From Merluccius polli (Eukaryota; Chordata; Actinopteri; Gadiformes; Merlucciidae), in contig JAOPHQ010002017.1 in the NCBI GenBank assembly GCA_030340625.1, positions 134,505 through 198,504 of the forward strand: a stretch of 64,000 nucleotides of DNA, given 5' to 3'. The translations under genes were made by a program, and so were the position numbers. Numbering within the stretch: position 1 is the first letter of the stretch; each line of letters begins with the position of its first letter. The notes beneath the pieces are model-generated. The model was not told where the DNA came from and ran no database searches. It saw only the letters and a program-made list of their open reading frames with translations. Positions 12,254 through 24,466 of the stretch are shown here, piece by piece.

Positions 12254-13592
12254 GTGTAGGGTATCGAACTGAACGCTCAGATGTGTTAACTCAATCTGCC
12301 GTCCCTCGGGCGGAGCGTGATTGTTTTCGGCTGTAGCCGCAGGCAAAACGCTCACAACCGGTGTTGTAAGATATAGTTGCATTTTTTTCTCTGAGGTTTC
12401 TGGTATCGTACAAGCACAATGCTAATCAGTTGAATGTTAAAATTTGGGAAAATGTTGATTAAAATCTGTTGTCTTGGAGCGCTTGGGGAGAGATAATAAT
12501 ACGTGTAGTCAGTTACTATTGATCCGTATGGGAATCGATGGAGGCGGTATTTTTTTAATATATGATTTATTTGTGGAATTTTCAACACCAACGACGACAA
12601 TACACTACATAAAGCCTCGCTAGGATGACCGAATAAATGACATGAGAGAAAACATGTAGCATCATGAGGTAAACATTGGCAGAGGTAGTAATGACACTAA
12701 GACAACAGGGTAGTACCAACAACCACAAGAAAAGAAAAAAAAGAGGCGGTATTATTGACGCATCCCCTCGTCCATTTCCCGTCCTCCCTCCTGCGGTCAG
12801 GGTCGGTCAGGGTCCCTCCGCGCCTCGGCTAAGGGGTCCCCATCTCTGTGTCAGCGGGTGAACAACCGTGAGTGTCAACGCCGTCAATTATTTAACACAT
12901 TTTGTTGAGGCCTCGGCGTCCAGGAGCCCCTTCGCTGGTTCTCTCCCTCTCATTAAACATTCATGGCACACATGGCAAACGCACACATACTGCTCACCAG
13001 AACCTTTTGTAGAACAGTGCTTTGGTTTCACTATTTAAACATTTCCATTGGACACGTAATGAATTCGTAAAGCGCCTCTCAGGGGGGCAATTTAAGACTT
13101 TTAGCCCCCTCGCACACACACACACACACACACACCGACCAAGGCCGCCACCCCCCCGCCCCCACATTTACCATAACACGGATCACAATTTTGGCCATTA
13201 ACACTGTGCACACTGTGACATATGGTGGAACATATAGGATTGGCACAAAGGAAGAATTGCACTGAATATGTCGTCTGTTAATTTTCATGCAATCTGTTCC
13301 TCGTCCATCTTGTACCGACCTCGCTTGTCACCACTGTGTCCACAGCATGCACACGCATGCACAAGCTCACAGCCAAAGCCCTAAAGCTTGCTGTCCTCCA
13401 TTTGTTGACTGGTCGTCCTTGTCTGCGGTGGCTGCTGTGGGCCCTGGCTTTTAAAAGGAGAACCTGAGAACCAGGTTTCTCTTTTTCACCTACTCCTTTC
13501 ATACCATTTTTTCAGTGTCGTTTTTTTTCTGTTGCTCTCTCTTTAACCCTCTCTCCCTCTATTTCTGTCTCTCGTTTAGTCATTCTGTCTCT

Positions 13593-13711
<119 letters not shown>

Positions 13712-14692
13712 CCTCTCTACAAGCTCTCTCTCTCCACCCAATCTCCCTTCTCACACTCAGCATCGGCGGTTACACGATGGTCGGGGTGTGTGTGGGCACA
13801 CTGGGAGCCCAGATGAAGGTTTTAAATGTGACTGCGTCCATGTGAGGAGAGTACACGACGCTGGATGCTCTTCCCCCCCCCCCCACTCACGTGTTGGCCT
13901 TGCGGGGGGGCACATAACACCCACACACACTCGCTGGCGCGTCTGGTCCCTCTTCTTTGCTCATTTGATACTTGCCTATTCCTCGGCCCCGGTCCTGCAG
14001 CTGTGTCACCCCGTCGCCCTCCCACCCGTCCGGCTGCTTCTGCATTCTGTGGCCGTGTCCTTTCATAGTAGATTTATCTCAATCTGCGCGCTACTTGACC
14101 TTCTTAAAATACATACGTTTGTGGGAAGAGTCGATGTGTGGGCGCAGAGAGAAAGAGAGAGAGAGAGAGAGACCAAAATGCATTTCTTTGAAGAGCATTT
14201 ACTGAAGACACACAGGTTTCAAAATACACACACACACACACACACACACCCTGGCGCACACACACACACTATTCTATTACTAGTCTAGTCTATTTACTGT
14301 CTTGTTTACCTCTCCCTGGCTCTCTCTCCCAAACACAGGCGCACACACACACAGGCGCAGACAGACCTCTTGGTGCACCACAGTGCCTTTGTGTGCATAT
14401 ATTAGGTCTGTGTGTGTGCATGAGTAATGTGATGGATGTGTCCAACCGTTGGCAGTGCCCTGCTGTCAGTGCCCAGCCTAACGTCTCCCTGGTTCAGCGC
14501 GAGGGATTCTTGGGGGGCCATCACTTCGTATCACCGGGACCTCGGACAGCCGTGGCATAATCAAACCATTAGCCCAATTAGCTGTCTCCCACTCCCACTG
14601 ATCGCTTAGTGCTCCAAAACCGAATCAAAGATTAGAGAGGAGCAACAGTGGCAGGGAGATCGGGATCGGGAGATCATTATGTCGCCGTGTGC

Positions 14693-14740
<48 letters not shown>

Positions 14741-15989
14741 ACCGGTGATGGTAAATGGGAGGGTGAGGGAACGGGGAGATTTGATTGGGTAAGAGTGAAA
14801 AAGAGGCAGAATCATGCGCAGAGCCTCATCAAGACCTCTGTACCCCTGCTGCGCTCCACAGCCCACTCCATGGGCTAAATCTAGCTCTCTCGTCTCTCGC
14901 TCTTCCTCTTTCTGTCTCTACATCTCTCTCTCTCTCTCTCTCCAACTCCCTTTCTATCTCTCTCCCTCTCCAGCTCTCTCTGTCTCCACAACCCCTCTCT
15001 CTCCAACTCTCTCGGTGTCTCGACCCCCCCCTCTCTCTCTCTCGCACACTCTTCCATCCATTTCTCACCCCAATCCCTCTCTCAGTCTCTCTTTCTCCAA
15101 CCCACACACACTCACACACACACACACACAGACGCTCCTCTCTGCGTGGTTATCTGCAGTATAGCTGAAGGGTAATTGGGTTGCGGTCCAAAGGCACATC
15201 CACTCAGAGTCAATGGGGTCCACCCACTACGCTGACATTATTTTCCTGACGCGCTGCTCATTATGTCCCATGTCTACCGCGCTGTTGCCGCAGAGCGGGG
15301 AGGGAGATGCACGGGTGAATGACTTGAGCTCTGGGATTGGATAAGGGGCTTTCAGTGAATGTTTCAAAGAATTTTTCCATTTAAATATGGAAATTACCCC
15401 AGGAAACAATCGAGGGCAATTAAATCTAATTGACCTGAACAGCAGGGCGGGGGGGGGTTGTGTTGCTACTGTAAAATATATGCAAAGTAAATGACATTTG
15501 AGGCTAAACCAATAATTAGTGCGTGGGTTAAATTGTTATTGAATATTATAGTATGGTTGGGTTTTCTTGTACCCGCAGGGCAATTCCCCAATTAGGCCCT
15601 CCAACTAACGGAACCAGATATCATTTTGCCAATGATGGTTCGTGTTAATGTTAACATGGGAGACCCCATCCAGGTTCCATTAGAGGGGCCACAAATGATG
15701 CTCCTCAGAAACCACCAATTTAGTTTCACACCAATTTAGTCTTACAATCGGTGACACCGTACTTCACCCGAAAAATCCACAAGACGACGAAGCTATTCTT
15801 TTCACCTGCTGTACTTAAAACAAAGCAAATTACCAACTCTCACACACACACACACACACACACACACAGGCTGGCATAAGCTGGCATCCAAATCCTCACT
15901 TAGTGTAAACTGTGGATCAGTGTGGATCTACTGTACTGCAGCAACTGATATTAATTTTCCAGCCTTGCTTCACTGAGGGGCCCCTCCGG

Positions 15990-16235
15990 TCAAATGTTTA
16001 CTTATTTATTTATCTGTTTGTTTATTTGACAGGGACAGAGAACGTCGGGAAAAAAACTACTGAAAATAGCATAACCGACACCACCCTCCACACCCCACCC
16101 TCCCAACCCAACCGCCACAGGGAACCACCCTGGCTTTGTTATCGCTGCGCAGGACGAGCTTCTTCCAGGAACATCAGAATATAAAATACAAGATGTAAAC
16201 GTGGAAAAAATGCTCATTTACATCTGTGGTCCGTA
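15990..16235 (-). mobile_element. Interspersed repeat fragment, antisense LINE-like end
   Basis: TTTATTTGACAGGGACAGAG near 16020, followed by CATTTACATCTGTGGTCCG near 16214, has the layout of a fish LINE 3' region read in antisense. There is no coding part, and the assignment is tentative. Confidence 0.35.
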
Positions 16236-16714
16236 GGCAGGTAACAGAAACATCACAAGTGACAATATACAACTACAAATATACAAATACATAACAGAGT
16301 GTGCGTAGATGTAAGGCATACATATACAGTATATATGTAAGCGGCTACTGTCTACCAGCTGTTGCAGTGTGAGGCCCTATGCTGCTGGCCTACAGGGGCC
16401 CGGGGGGATCTCGAGTGAGGGATGGCTACCAGATATGGGGCCCGGAGGACTGAGCGTGAGATCGCTGAGGAAACTGGAGAGGAGTGGGGTGTGGCTTGGC
16501 GAAGGGGGGGGCTCAAACAGAGAAGTGTATGGTTGCTGAGCTGAAATATTGTTTTTGGGTTTTTTTCTTCCTCCCTGCAACAAGCCCCACTCTTGCTATT
16601 TAAAGAGAAGTCATGTTGAACTTGTGCTCGAACGGGTGAGTGTCTTGTGTGGGTGTTTTTTGGATGCTATAACAAGCTGCTGTTGGGGGTGGGGCGGCGG
16701 ATGTGAGGGTTTGA

Positions 16715-17060
16715 TAGGGCTTGTACGTCGCGACGTCACATCGCAATGACTGCCTCCATTTTGGAAGCATAGGAGCATCGGCATGTTAGTTATTGTGTCG
16801 GTGGTAATGTTTTTGTGGTCATCGTTTAGTAATTAGTCATGAAATGTTTTGTCATACGGGGAGACATTGTTGTGTTTGAAACTGCCACAGCATTTCTCAT
16901 GCGAGACGTGGCAAAACAACGTTTTCATTAGCCTAAGTTAGTATAAGTATATTTACCTTGCTTTATGATTTGGCAGTACTACAACTCTCTTGACTCCTCT
17001 CAATATGGCGTAGTATCGCCAACAAAAAATCCCATGGTGCATTCTGATGTACAAGCCCTA
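16715..17060. mobile_element. MITE with TAGGGCTTGTAC termini
   Basis: The left end TAGGGCTTGTACGTC and the right end GATGTACAAGCCCTA are inverted and 345 bp apart. There is no ORF inside. A TA duplication at the ends is possible, but the class (Tc1/mariner or Harbinger type) is not decided by the sequence. Confidence 0.6.
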
Positions 17061-17767
17061 TAAGGTAAAAAGTGGTAGTGGTTAGGTACTTGACTTGGGG
17101 TTTCTGCTCCAAATGTTTTCTGTTGAACAATGTTGTTTTTTTGGGATACCATTTTAATTACAGAATAAATAGACCTTTACATGCTCTTGATCATTTGCTT
17201 TCTCACTTGTTTTCTCAAATGAATGGCAAGTATATATTTTTTGAGTGCATAAACATTACCACACCATCGTCCCAAGAGTAAAATGAATCACGGTTGGAAA
17301 AAAAATGATACTGAAAGGTCAAGGAGAAACATGAAGTGCAACAGGTCCCCCGTGAAATGTTAGTCAGTGTATTTATAATAAGGACGGCTCTTAACGTGAT
17401 ACCGCGGCCCTGCTTGTGAAAACATGCCTTTAAATCCAAGTTAACCTTAAATGGGAAAATAGTCAGCTAGTCAAATGAATCTGGTGACAGTGAATTATGG
17501 GAAAGCAAGGTTGGGAACAAGGTTGTGAATCAGAGCGTGTGTGTGTGTGTGTGTGTGTGTGTGAGGGACGCGGAGGGAGCTGATTAAGATATCTGAACCA
17601 GCAGCAGGTGGGAGCTTGACAGCCTCAACCCTCCCCAACTCTCACACACACAAACACCCACATGCACTTGCACTTGTACTCTCCGCTTCCCTGAAACTGC
17701 TGTATGGCTCCTCTCCAATGCTCTCTTGTGGTTTAATCGTTGGTATGTGGTGCCTTTCGCTTTCGCT

Positions 17768-17815
<48 letters not shown>

Positions 17816-19210
17816 GGTTCCTCTCATTCATTGCCTTTGTAAGGGCCAGCGTTTACATTATAGATCAAAAGCCTACTCTTTGCACTTATTTGTCCCGTTT
17901 CATCCAAAAACGTATGAATTAGTTTTGTGTCCAGTTAGTCATTTTCACAGCGAGGCAAGTGGATTGATCTACTAAGTGCGTTACCACCTCATGTGTTAAG
18001 TAATGGGAGTGACAGCTCGTGGATTTTTAATACATTTTAACCCGGCCATCTGCCTCACTGTTCAATTATCATGATGTTATTGAACATGCTCTCCTATATG
18101 GCCCATTGGTTTTGTTGAACTAATATGTATTAATAAGTAAGTGTGTTGCTTATTGATGTATGTGTGTATGAGTGTGTGTTTGTATACATACGTGTGTGTG
18201 TGTGTGTGTGTGTGTTTGTGCGCGTGTCTGTGCGTGTGTGTGTGAGTGTGAGAGTGCATGTGCGACTGTGTGTGTCTGTGCGGTCTTGCGTGTTAAAAGC
18301 CAGCACATGTGTCTGTCATATGAAACCCATAGGCGGGTCAGGCCAGCTTCTCTTATGGCAGGCCTCATGCCTCACAGACTTATGCAGAATATCTGATGGG
18401 GGGCGGGGGAGGCTTATTGTGATGCATTGAGTCGTAGCGCGTCGCCATAGCCAGTGACCTTGCCTGCTACTACCTATGCAAAATGAGATGTCAACCTGTC
18501 TTATAGACTGAGAGCTTTGTACACTGATCCGTCTTTTATGGTGGGTGTGTTAATTTTACATTTAGATGTGATGTGCAACCGTTATTCAGTTAGAATATGA
18601 AAACTACTTTGTGAAAACTACTTTGCGTTTGTTAGCTCTCTACTAGACCCTCTGACTTGAAGGCATTCAGAAGGCATGTGTACGATTGCCATGCTTGTCT
18701 GCTTTCTCTTTTTTTATAGAAAACAATTGAAGTGAAACCATTTTGTCAAACCAACAGTTGATCAAAGAAAATGTCCAATGCCAAAATATAACCCTTACCA
18801 AGTAGAGATTTCACAAGGCTTTTAAGATGTTGTTTTTAAAAGTCTGCTGGAATAGTATAGTAAAGAAAGACGGATACTTTCGTCAGGACTTGACAGGTTG
18901 AGTGACTCATCAGGAACCCTCCTGAAGTCTTCAGTGAACACACACACAGTCTGTTGGGATTGGTCTGGCTTTAATTCCACTTGGGTGCCAGGTTAATCAG
19001 TCTGTCATTGAAATTCCCCTCATTTAGGATCACGGCTGCTGAATTGAAATTGAGTTGCTTTAACGTCCTTCACTCCCTCTCGCTGTCAGCCCCCTTACAC
19101 ACACGCACACGCACACCAGACACACATGCACACGCGTGCACAGTTGTACACATTTTATCCCCTTCTCCATCCGTTTTCTCTCAATTATTCTAACATCCCG
19201 ACCCCCATTT

Positions 19211-19242
<32 letters not shown>

Positions 19243-19261
19243 GCTCTCTCTCTCGTCTCAG
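17061..19261. other. Noncoding intron/upstream sequence of lingo3
   Basis: Holds (GT)n at 17538-17563 and 18190-18214, (CT)n at about 17772-17813 and a broken (CT)n at 19210-19258. The last CT tract forms the polypyrimidine tract of the acceptor ending at 19261. I see no coding exon. Confidence 0.6.
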
Positions 19262-19350
19262 GTGTCTGGCCCGGTGATCCATCCCCAGAGAGGTGCAGGA
19301 GGAAACGATAGAACGGTGGTGGTGGTGGTGGTGGTTGAGGAGGGGGTACC
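19262..19350 (+). promoter_or_regulatory. lingo3 5' UTR segment after a splice acceptor
   Basis: CTCTCTCTCGTCTCAG at 19246-19261 is a strong 3' splice site, so the exon probably starts at 19262. The UTR contains about seven GGT triplets (19316-19336). It ends GGTACC just before ATGG, a reasonable start context. The upstream noncoding exon was not identified. Confidence 0.7.
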
Positions 19351-21183
19351 ATGGCAACGTGCCTGGGACAACAATTGGGCTGCCTCCTGCTCCACTGGTT
19401 CCTGGTGCAGACGGTGATGGTGTCGTCCATCTGCAGTCAGGGATGCCCCCAGCGATGCGAGTGCTCGGCCAAATTCAAGTCCGTTTCCTGTCAGGGAAAG
19501 CGTCTCTCTGCCCTGCCTGACGGGATCTCCTTGGACACAAAGGTGCTGGACCTCAGCGAGAATAGACTGCGCTGGGTGGAGCATGGGGACCTGCTCCCCT
19601 ACCTTCGTCTGGAGGAGCTGGACCTGAGTAGGAACGCCATCAGTGTGCTGGAGCCCAATGCTTTCGCCAGTCTTCAGAACCTGCGCACCCTTTCTCTGAG
19701 GGGCAACCAACTGAAGCTGGTCCCCATGGGGACCTTCTCCCGCCTCGCAAACCTCACCTCATTGGACCTCAGTGGGAACAAACTCGTCATTCTTCTGGAC
19801 TTTACGTTTCAGGACCTGAGGAGCCTGAGGAAGCTTGAGGTTGGAGACAACGACCTGGTCTACATCTCCAACAAGGCCTTCCTTGGCCTGGTGGGACTGA
19901 GGGAGCTGACCATTGAGCGGTGCAACCTGACCTCCATCTCCAGCCAGTCTCTGTCTTACCTCCGGAGTCTAGTGACCCTGCGGCTTCGCTACCTCAGCAT
20001 CTCTGCCCTGGAGGACCAGAACTTCCGTAAGCTGGGGGGCCTGAGGGGTCTAGAGATCGACCACTGGCCCCTGTTAGAGTACATCTCCCCCCACAGCCTG
20101 CAGGGCCTCAACCTGTCCTGGCTGTCCATCACTCACTCCAACCTTACGTCCGTGCCCACCTCTGCCCTACGCAACCTGGCCCACCTCACCAGCTTGAACC
20201 TCTCCTATAACCCCATCTCCGTCCTAGAGTCCTGGGCTCTGCGTGACTTGGTGCGACTTAAGGAGCTCCATATGGTCAACACCAACCTGGTGACCGTACA
20301 GCCGTATGCACTGGGCGGTCTGCGGCAAATCAGCCTGCTCAACCTGTCTACCAATGGCCTGGTGACCCTGGAGGAGGGCGCCTTCCAGTCTGTCAATGCC
20401 CTGGAAACCCTGCGTCTAGACAGAAATCCGCTAGCTTGTGACTGCCGTCTGCTCTGGATCCTCCAGCGCAGGAAGACCCTCAACTTTGACGGGGCCGCCC
20501 CGGTGTGCGCCGCTCCCGTCGAGGTGCAGGGCCGGGCCCTCAATGCTTTCTCTGACTCGGCTCTCTTTGACCATTTCACCTGTCAAAAGCCGAAGATCCT
20601 CAACAGGAGGCTGCAGCAGATCACAGCACGGGAGGGCCAGGTGGTGCCCTTCCTATGCCAGGCGGAGGGTGAGCCAAAACCAGTGATATTCTGGATCTCT
20701 CCACAACGGCGGCGCATCACCACCAAGAGCACCGGCCGCCTGACAGTCTTGCCCAATGGCACACTGGAGATACGGTACGCCCAGGTCACAGACAGTGGAA
20801 CCTACATCTGTATTGCCAGCAATGCTGGGGGAAACGACACCTACTTTGCAACACTTACAGTAAACGGACTGCCGCTAGATGCAGCCCTCGTGGCTAACCG
20901 CACGTATTACGCCGGAGACCTGAATGACACGAACCTCAATGACACCAGGGTGTTCTTGAAGTTTACTTTAGATCTCAAGACCATCCTCATCTCCACGGCG
21001 ATGGGTTGCATCATGTTTCTAGGGGTCGTCCTCTTTTGTTTCATTCTGCTGTTTGTGTGGAGTCGAGGGAGAGGACAGCATAAGAACAACTTCTCTGTGG
21101 AGTACTCGTTCAGGAAGGTGGATGGACCGGCAGCCAGTGGAGGCCAAGGAGGAGCGCGGAAATTCAACATGAAGATGATCTGA
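19351..21183 (+). CDS. lingo3: LINGO3, LRR and Ig domain membrane protein
   Basis: A 610-aa type I membrane protein in one coding exon, as is usual for LINGO genes. The order is: signal peptide (about 1-27), LRR N-cap with CPQRCEC at 32-38, about a dozen leucine-rich repeats (about 60-350), LRR C-cap beginning NPLACDC at about 359, and one Ig domain whose cysteines lie in FLCQAEG (about 433) and YICIASN (about 484). A transmembrane helix follows (about 544-570), then a short cytoplasmic tail ending RKFNMKMI. The tail segment with GQHKNNFSVEYSFRKVD and GQGGARKFNMKMI is characteristic of LINGO3 rather than LINGO1, 2 or 4. The family acts at the neuronal surface; LINGO1 is a Nogo-receptor co-receptor, while the role of LINGO3 is less defined. 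Several NxS/T sites suggest glycosylation. The ATG at 19351 is the first after the splice acceptor. The frame is intact. The a/b teleost paralog was not resolved. Confidence 0.95.
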   Translation: MATCLGQQLGCLLLHWFLVQTVMVSSICSQGCPQRCECSAKFKSVSCQGKRLSALPDGISLDTKVLDLSENRLRWVEHGDLLPYLRLEELDLSRNAISVLEPNAFASLQNLRTLSLRGNQLKLVPMGTFSRLANLTSLDLSGNKLVILLDFTFQDLRSLRKLEVGDNDLVYISNKAFLGLVGLRELTIERCNLTSISSQSLSYLRSLVTLRLRYLSISALEDQNFRKLGGLRGLEIDHWPLLEYISPHSLQGLNLSWLSITHSNLTSVPTSALRNLAHLTSLNLSYNPISVLESWALRDLVRLKELHMVNTNLVTVQPYALGGLRQISLLNLSTNGLVTLEEGAFQSVNALETLRLDRNPLACDCRLLWILQRRKTLNFDGAAPVCAAPVEVQGRALNAFSDSALFDHFTCQKPKILNRRLQQITAREGQVVPFLCQAEGEPKPVIFWISPQRRRITTKSTGRLTVLPNGTLEIRYAQVTDSGTYICIASNAGGNDTYFATLTVNGLPLDAALVANRTYYAGDLNDTNLNDTRVFLKFTLDLKTILISTAMGCIMFLGVVLFCFILLFVWSRGRGQHKNNFSVEYSFRKVDGPAASGGQGGARKFNMKMI

Positions 21184-22160
21184 GGTCAAGGGGATTGTTT
21201 TTTCCACTTGGATCCCATTTGCTGTTTTTTTGCTGACGCTGGGACTAATGGATCATGTGAAGGACTAGAAAAGACCCGGTCTTTCTGGGACTTTCTAGTG
21301 ATTATGATATTGATTAACGATGTAATGTTATTTTAAAAGCCTGTATTAGCAGCGGGGGAATTTGTACATTTTAAACTGAGACGCAAGCGCAATCTGTGAT
21401 ATTTAATACAAACAACTCTTCTGTATGGTAATGAGTCCATGCTGTGTAGACCATTTTTGGTAAAACAAACAACAAAAGTTGATAAAAAAAAAGATGTCTC
21501 AAGATCCGGAATAGACTGTTACATCATCAAACAACACAAGGCCTAAGCCCTTCTCTGCCGCCATTGACTCAACAGCTCTGTCTGCCTCTATGTCCCTCCT
21601 CACATGGGCTATAATATCTTCTACAGGTTATTCGTCCTCTGCTTCAGTGATCCTTGCTGTAGTGATTCAATTGTTACATTAAACGATAATAATATCTATG
21701 ATTAGAAAAGATATACTGATCAACGGACACCAAGGACTTGCCAATCCTTACATGAGCAGTTGAATCGATTTTTTTCATTTTACATATATCACAATATGAT
21801 TTTTCTTTTCACAGGAGTAGTATCAGGCATTGATTTGGTATAAAAGGAGACTCCTACTCTTGATGGTGTGTTTTGCACAGAATAGATCGGTCACCTGAGG
21901 ACTAGGTCTATGGCTGCAGACGCTCTGTCTCTGCATAACACTGCCAAACTGACCATGCAAAGCGCTGTATGATATAATGATTCCCAATGGCACAGCACTG
22001 TCATTGATTTCTAAACGAATTCATAACTAAACAAATCACTAAGCTAAGCACGTGTAACAGTTGAGGGATTCCAGTGCACAACTCTCGATTTTATAAACTC
22101 AACTTTGACTCTGTCTCAAAGATAAAGAGTTGATTTGTTAGATTGATAGATATAAATAAA
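21184..22160 (+). other. Probable lingo3 3' UTR
   Basis: AT-rich sequence follows the stop codon. Candidate polyadenylation signals are ATTAAA at 21678-21683 and AATAAA at 22155-22160. No other gene is visible. Confidence 0.5.
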
Positions 22161-22941
22161 TAAAATGTATTGTATATTTGTCTTGCTTGACATGAAAAAA
22201 CTGTGGTTGTTCATAATAATAATAGTAGCGTCCTGTGACTTATCAAAGCTGCTGTTCTACCGTAATTCCGATTACCGTTTAATTTTTTGTTTGTATTTAT
22301 ATCTTGATATCCAAGGAGCAGCAGGCTCCACAATGTGTATCAGCCCATCAGATAGCTTGCAGTTTGACGTTGAATGATCGATGCCTCACTACTGAGCTCT
22401 CAGCAAGTGAATCACGCCTGTTTGAGTTCACTATTCGGGACAGTTTCCTTGAAGGGGCAGGCTAGTCTGACCAGCAGGGCAGGGAAGTCAAGGCATTCTT
22501 TTTATCTCCTCCCAATATTCCTCAGAGATCTTGAAAACTAGCCAAAGGCACAGGAGAGGTAAATGAGTCATATAAAGACATATTTTTGAAAGCCAGACAA
22601 CAAAGGGTTGTTTACTGCTTCACAGAGACAAAAAACAGAAATAATTGGTTTAGAAATAATGACAAAAGTTATAAAGCAAAACTTTACTATTATATGTCAA
22701 TTATTCTTGACATATTGTTGGATTTAATTGGTGGAAGAAGGCCCTTTATCTAACCTTATATCATATATATTTATAATAATACATAATGACCACACTTGAA
22801 CAAATCGTTTTAAATCTTTCAGATTAGATCATGCCCAAGAGCATTTTAGTAAATGGACTACTAAAATCGTTCCTCCTTTTCTCTTCTCCAAAAAGCATTT
22901 GATTCTAATAGTTTAGCAGTACTCTCTGCTGGCTGCAAATG

Positions 22942-22976
<35 letters not shown>

Positions 22977-23260
22977 TGTATTATATATTATATATTATTA
23001 TATATTATATTATAAATATATATTTCACCTCACTCAGATGACACACAGCACAATACCATTCAAGAAAAAAACAATTTTGAGTCACAAAATATTTTTCTTT
23101 TACATTTCTTCAACACTTCTCTACATTATTCCTATGTTCAATACGTCCAACCGACCTAATTATATTTGCAAATCCTCTTTGGCGGTTTTGACGAATCCAC
23201 ACTTGTTATTACCTCAGTTATGCTTTGAGTTTAGGTCTAATTCAACCAATAATACATGAC
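22161..23260. other. AT-rich noncoding sequence
   Basis: Includes an (ATT)n tract at about 22944-22971 followed by ATATTAT-type low complexity. No supported gene or element. Confidence 0.55.
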
Positions 23261-23266
23261 TGTATA

Positions 23267-24460
23267 GTAGGGTGCATCAGTTGCCCCAACTTTCTCAGAA
23301 TTGAATGCAGTTTTAGTCAAGTGTTCCTTTTCATACAAAAATGTGCCCTGTTAAATATTTGTGCCATATATTAATATTTAGGGGTGGCAACATCAGCCTG
23401 AAGTTTTACCATATTAATGAATTGAAAATAGCGCCAGCGTTTCCCATACTGCCAATAATCATGACAATTTTAGGGCTAAAGAGCTGCCATGGGTATGTTT
23501 TAATAGACAATGTACTCAGCTATCTGCAAAACTAGTTATCTATAAAACAAAATTGCAATTGGCTGAGAAATTGGCCGAAACAGACCAAAAATGTGCTTTT
23601 TTTCTTGAAACATCAGTAATTCAGTATCACTAAAATATCAACTGTAATATTATTCACCACTGTGTTTCTGAAAAATACTATAACCAAAAATTAAACAGTA
23701 TCAGTAGTCAACTGATGATAACCACTCAGCTGGCAGAGATTTAGAAAGCTGGCTGACATCAAATTGCCTAATATACTAATACACAGCTTAGTATGCTGAG
23801 AGATCAAACTGTGCTGCATGAGTTGAGTCCTCAGAGACAGGGAAAGAGAGGTCCTAAGTGAGTTAGTAAGAGTCTCCCAAGCAAAGGCTTGGAGCAGTTC
23901 AGAGGTTGTAGGACTCTCAATCTCAACAAGATCCAACTGGTGCATGTCATGAGCTCTGCAGTCTGAAGGTAATGGCTTCTAAAACAAGAGCTTCATCACA
24001 ACTGTATGGTCTAGGACCTACAGTGTCTGCAGATGACTTGCATCTTCCCAGAACTAAATTACCCACTTTAAGGATGATCCTGCGTGCAATGAAATATCTT
24101 TCATCATCAACTACAGAGAGTGGAAGCCAATCTCACTATCAAATAGCAAAGATGCTGTATCCACAGATTGAGGAGATATATGGCAGAGCAGGTGTTCCTC
24201 TGCAGCCTATAGGTTCCAAGCCTGCTAATAAAGAAAAGATTGTATGTATTGTCATCAGTCTACTTGATTTTCCCATTTTCTTCCCATTTTCTGTATAATA
24301 CAGATGCGCAAATTGTACAACGATGTTGCCACCCCTAGAGATTGTTCGATCTTTTTTAAATTTCACAGGGTCTCTTTCTAGTTGAAAAGGAACATCAGTG
24401 TGAAACTGCATTAAGATCAGACAAGTATTTCTATTTTAGGGGGCAACTGATGCACCCTAC
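23267..24460. mobile_element. TIR element, 1194 bp, with 6-bp TSD, family unknown
   Basis: Both ends carry GTAGGGTGCATCAGTTGCCCC-like inverted termini (first 20: GTAGGGTGCATCAGTTGCCC). They are flanked by TGTATA at 23261-23266 and again at 24461-24466. The inverted homology continues in patches for about 140 bp: ATGCAGTTT, GTTCCTTTTCA and AGGGGTGGCAACATC occur in the same order from each end. This is the structure of a cut-and-paste DNA transposon or a shortened derivative. One plus-strand ORF (23972-24298) lies inside. I could not place it in a named superfamily. Confidence 0.75.
23972..24298 (+). CDS. Unclassified ORF within the TIR element
   Basis: A 108-codon frame starting GTAATGGCTTC, a fair start context. 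The first 90 residues have ordinary amino-acid composition and contain LPTLRMILRAMKYL and HYQIAKMLYPQIEEIYGRAG. The last 17 residues (after KEKIV) are hydrophobic and look like read-through into noncoding sequence. A GTATGT at about 24243 could be a splice donor that ends the true exon there. The layout, a helix after LPT and then an I-x-P-x-I-x-x-I-Y segment, recalls N-terminal parts of proteins of poorly classified animal mobile elements, but this is a recollection and not a match. It could encode a transposon accessory protein or a truncated transposase. Function is unknown. Confidence 0.4.
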   Translation: MASKTRASSQLYGLGPTVSADDLHLPRTKLPTLRMILRAMKYLSSSTTESGSQSHYQIAKMLYPQIEEIYGRAGVPLQPIGSKPANKEKIVCIVISLLDFPIFFPFSV

Positions 24461-24466
24461 TGTATA

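Noticed and set aside
23691..23945. Minus-strand 84-codon ORF as the transposase of the TIR element
   Set aside because: It shows no recognisable motif, and the plus-strand ORF has better start context and composition. It remains possible but unsupported.
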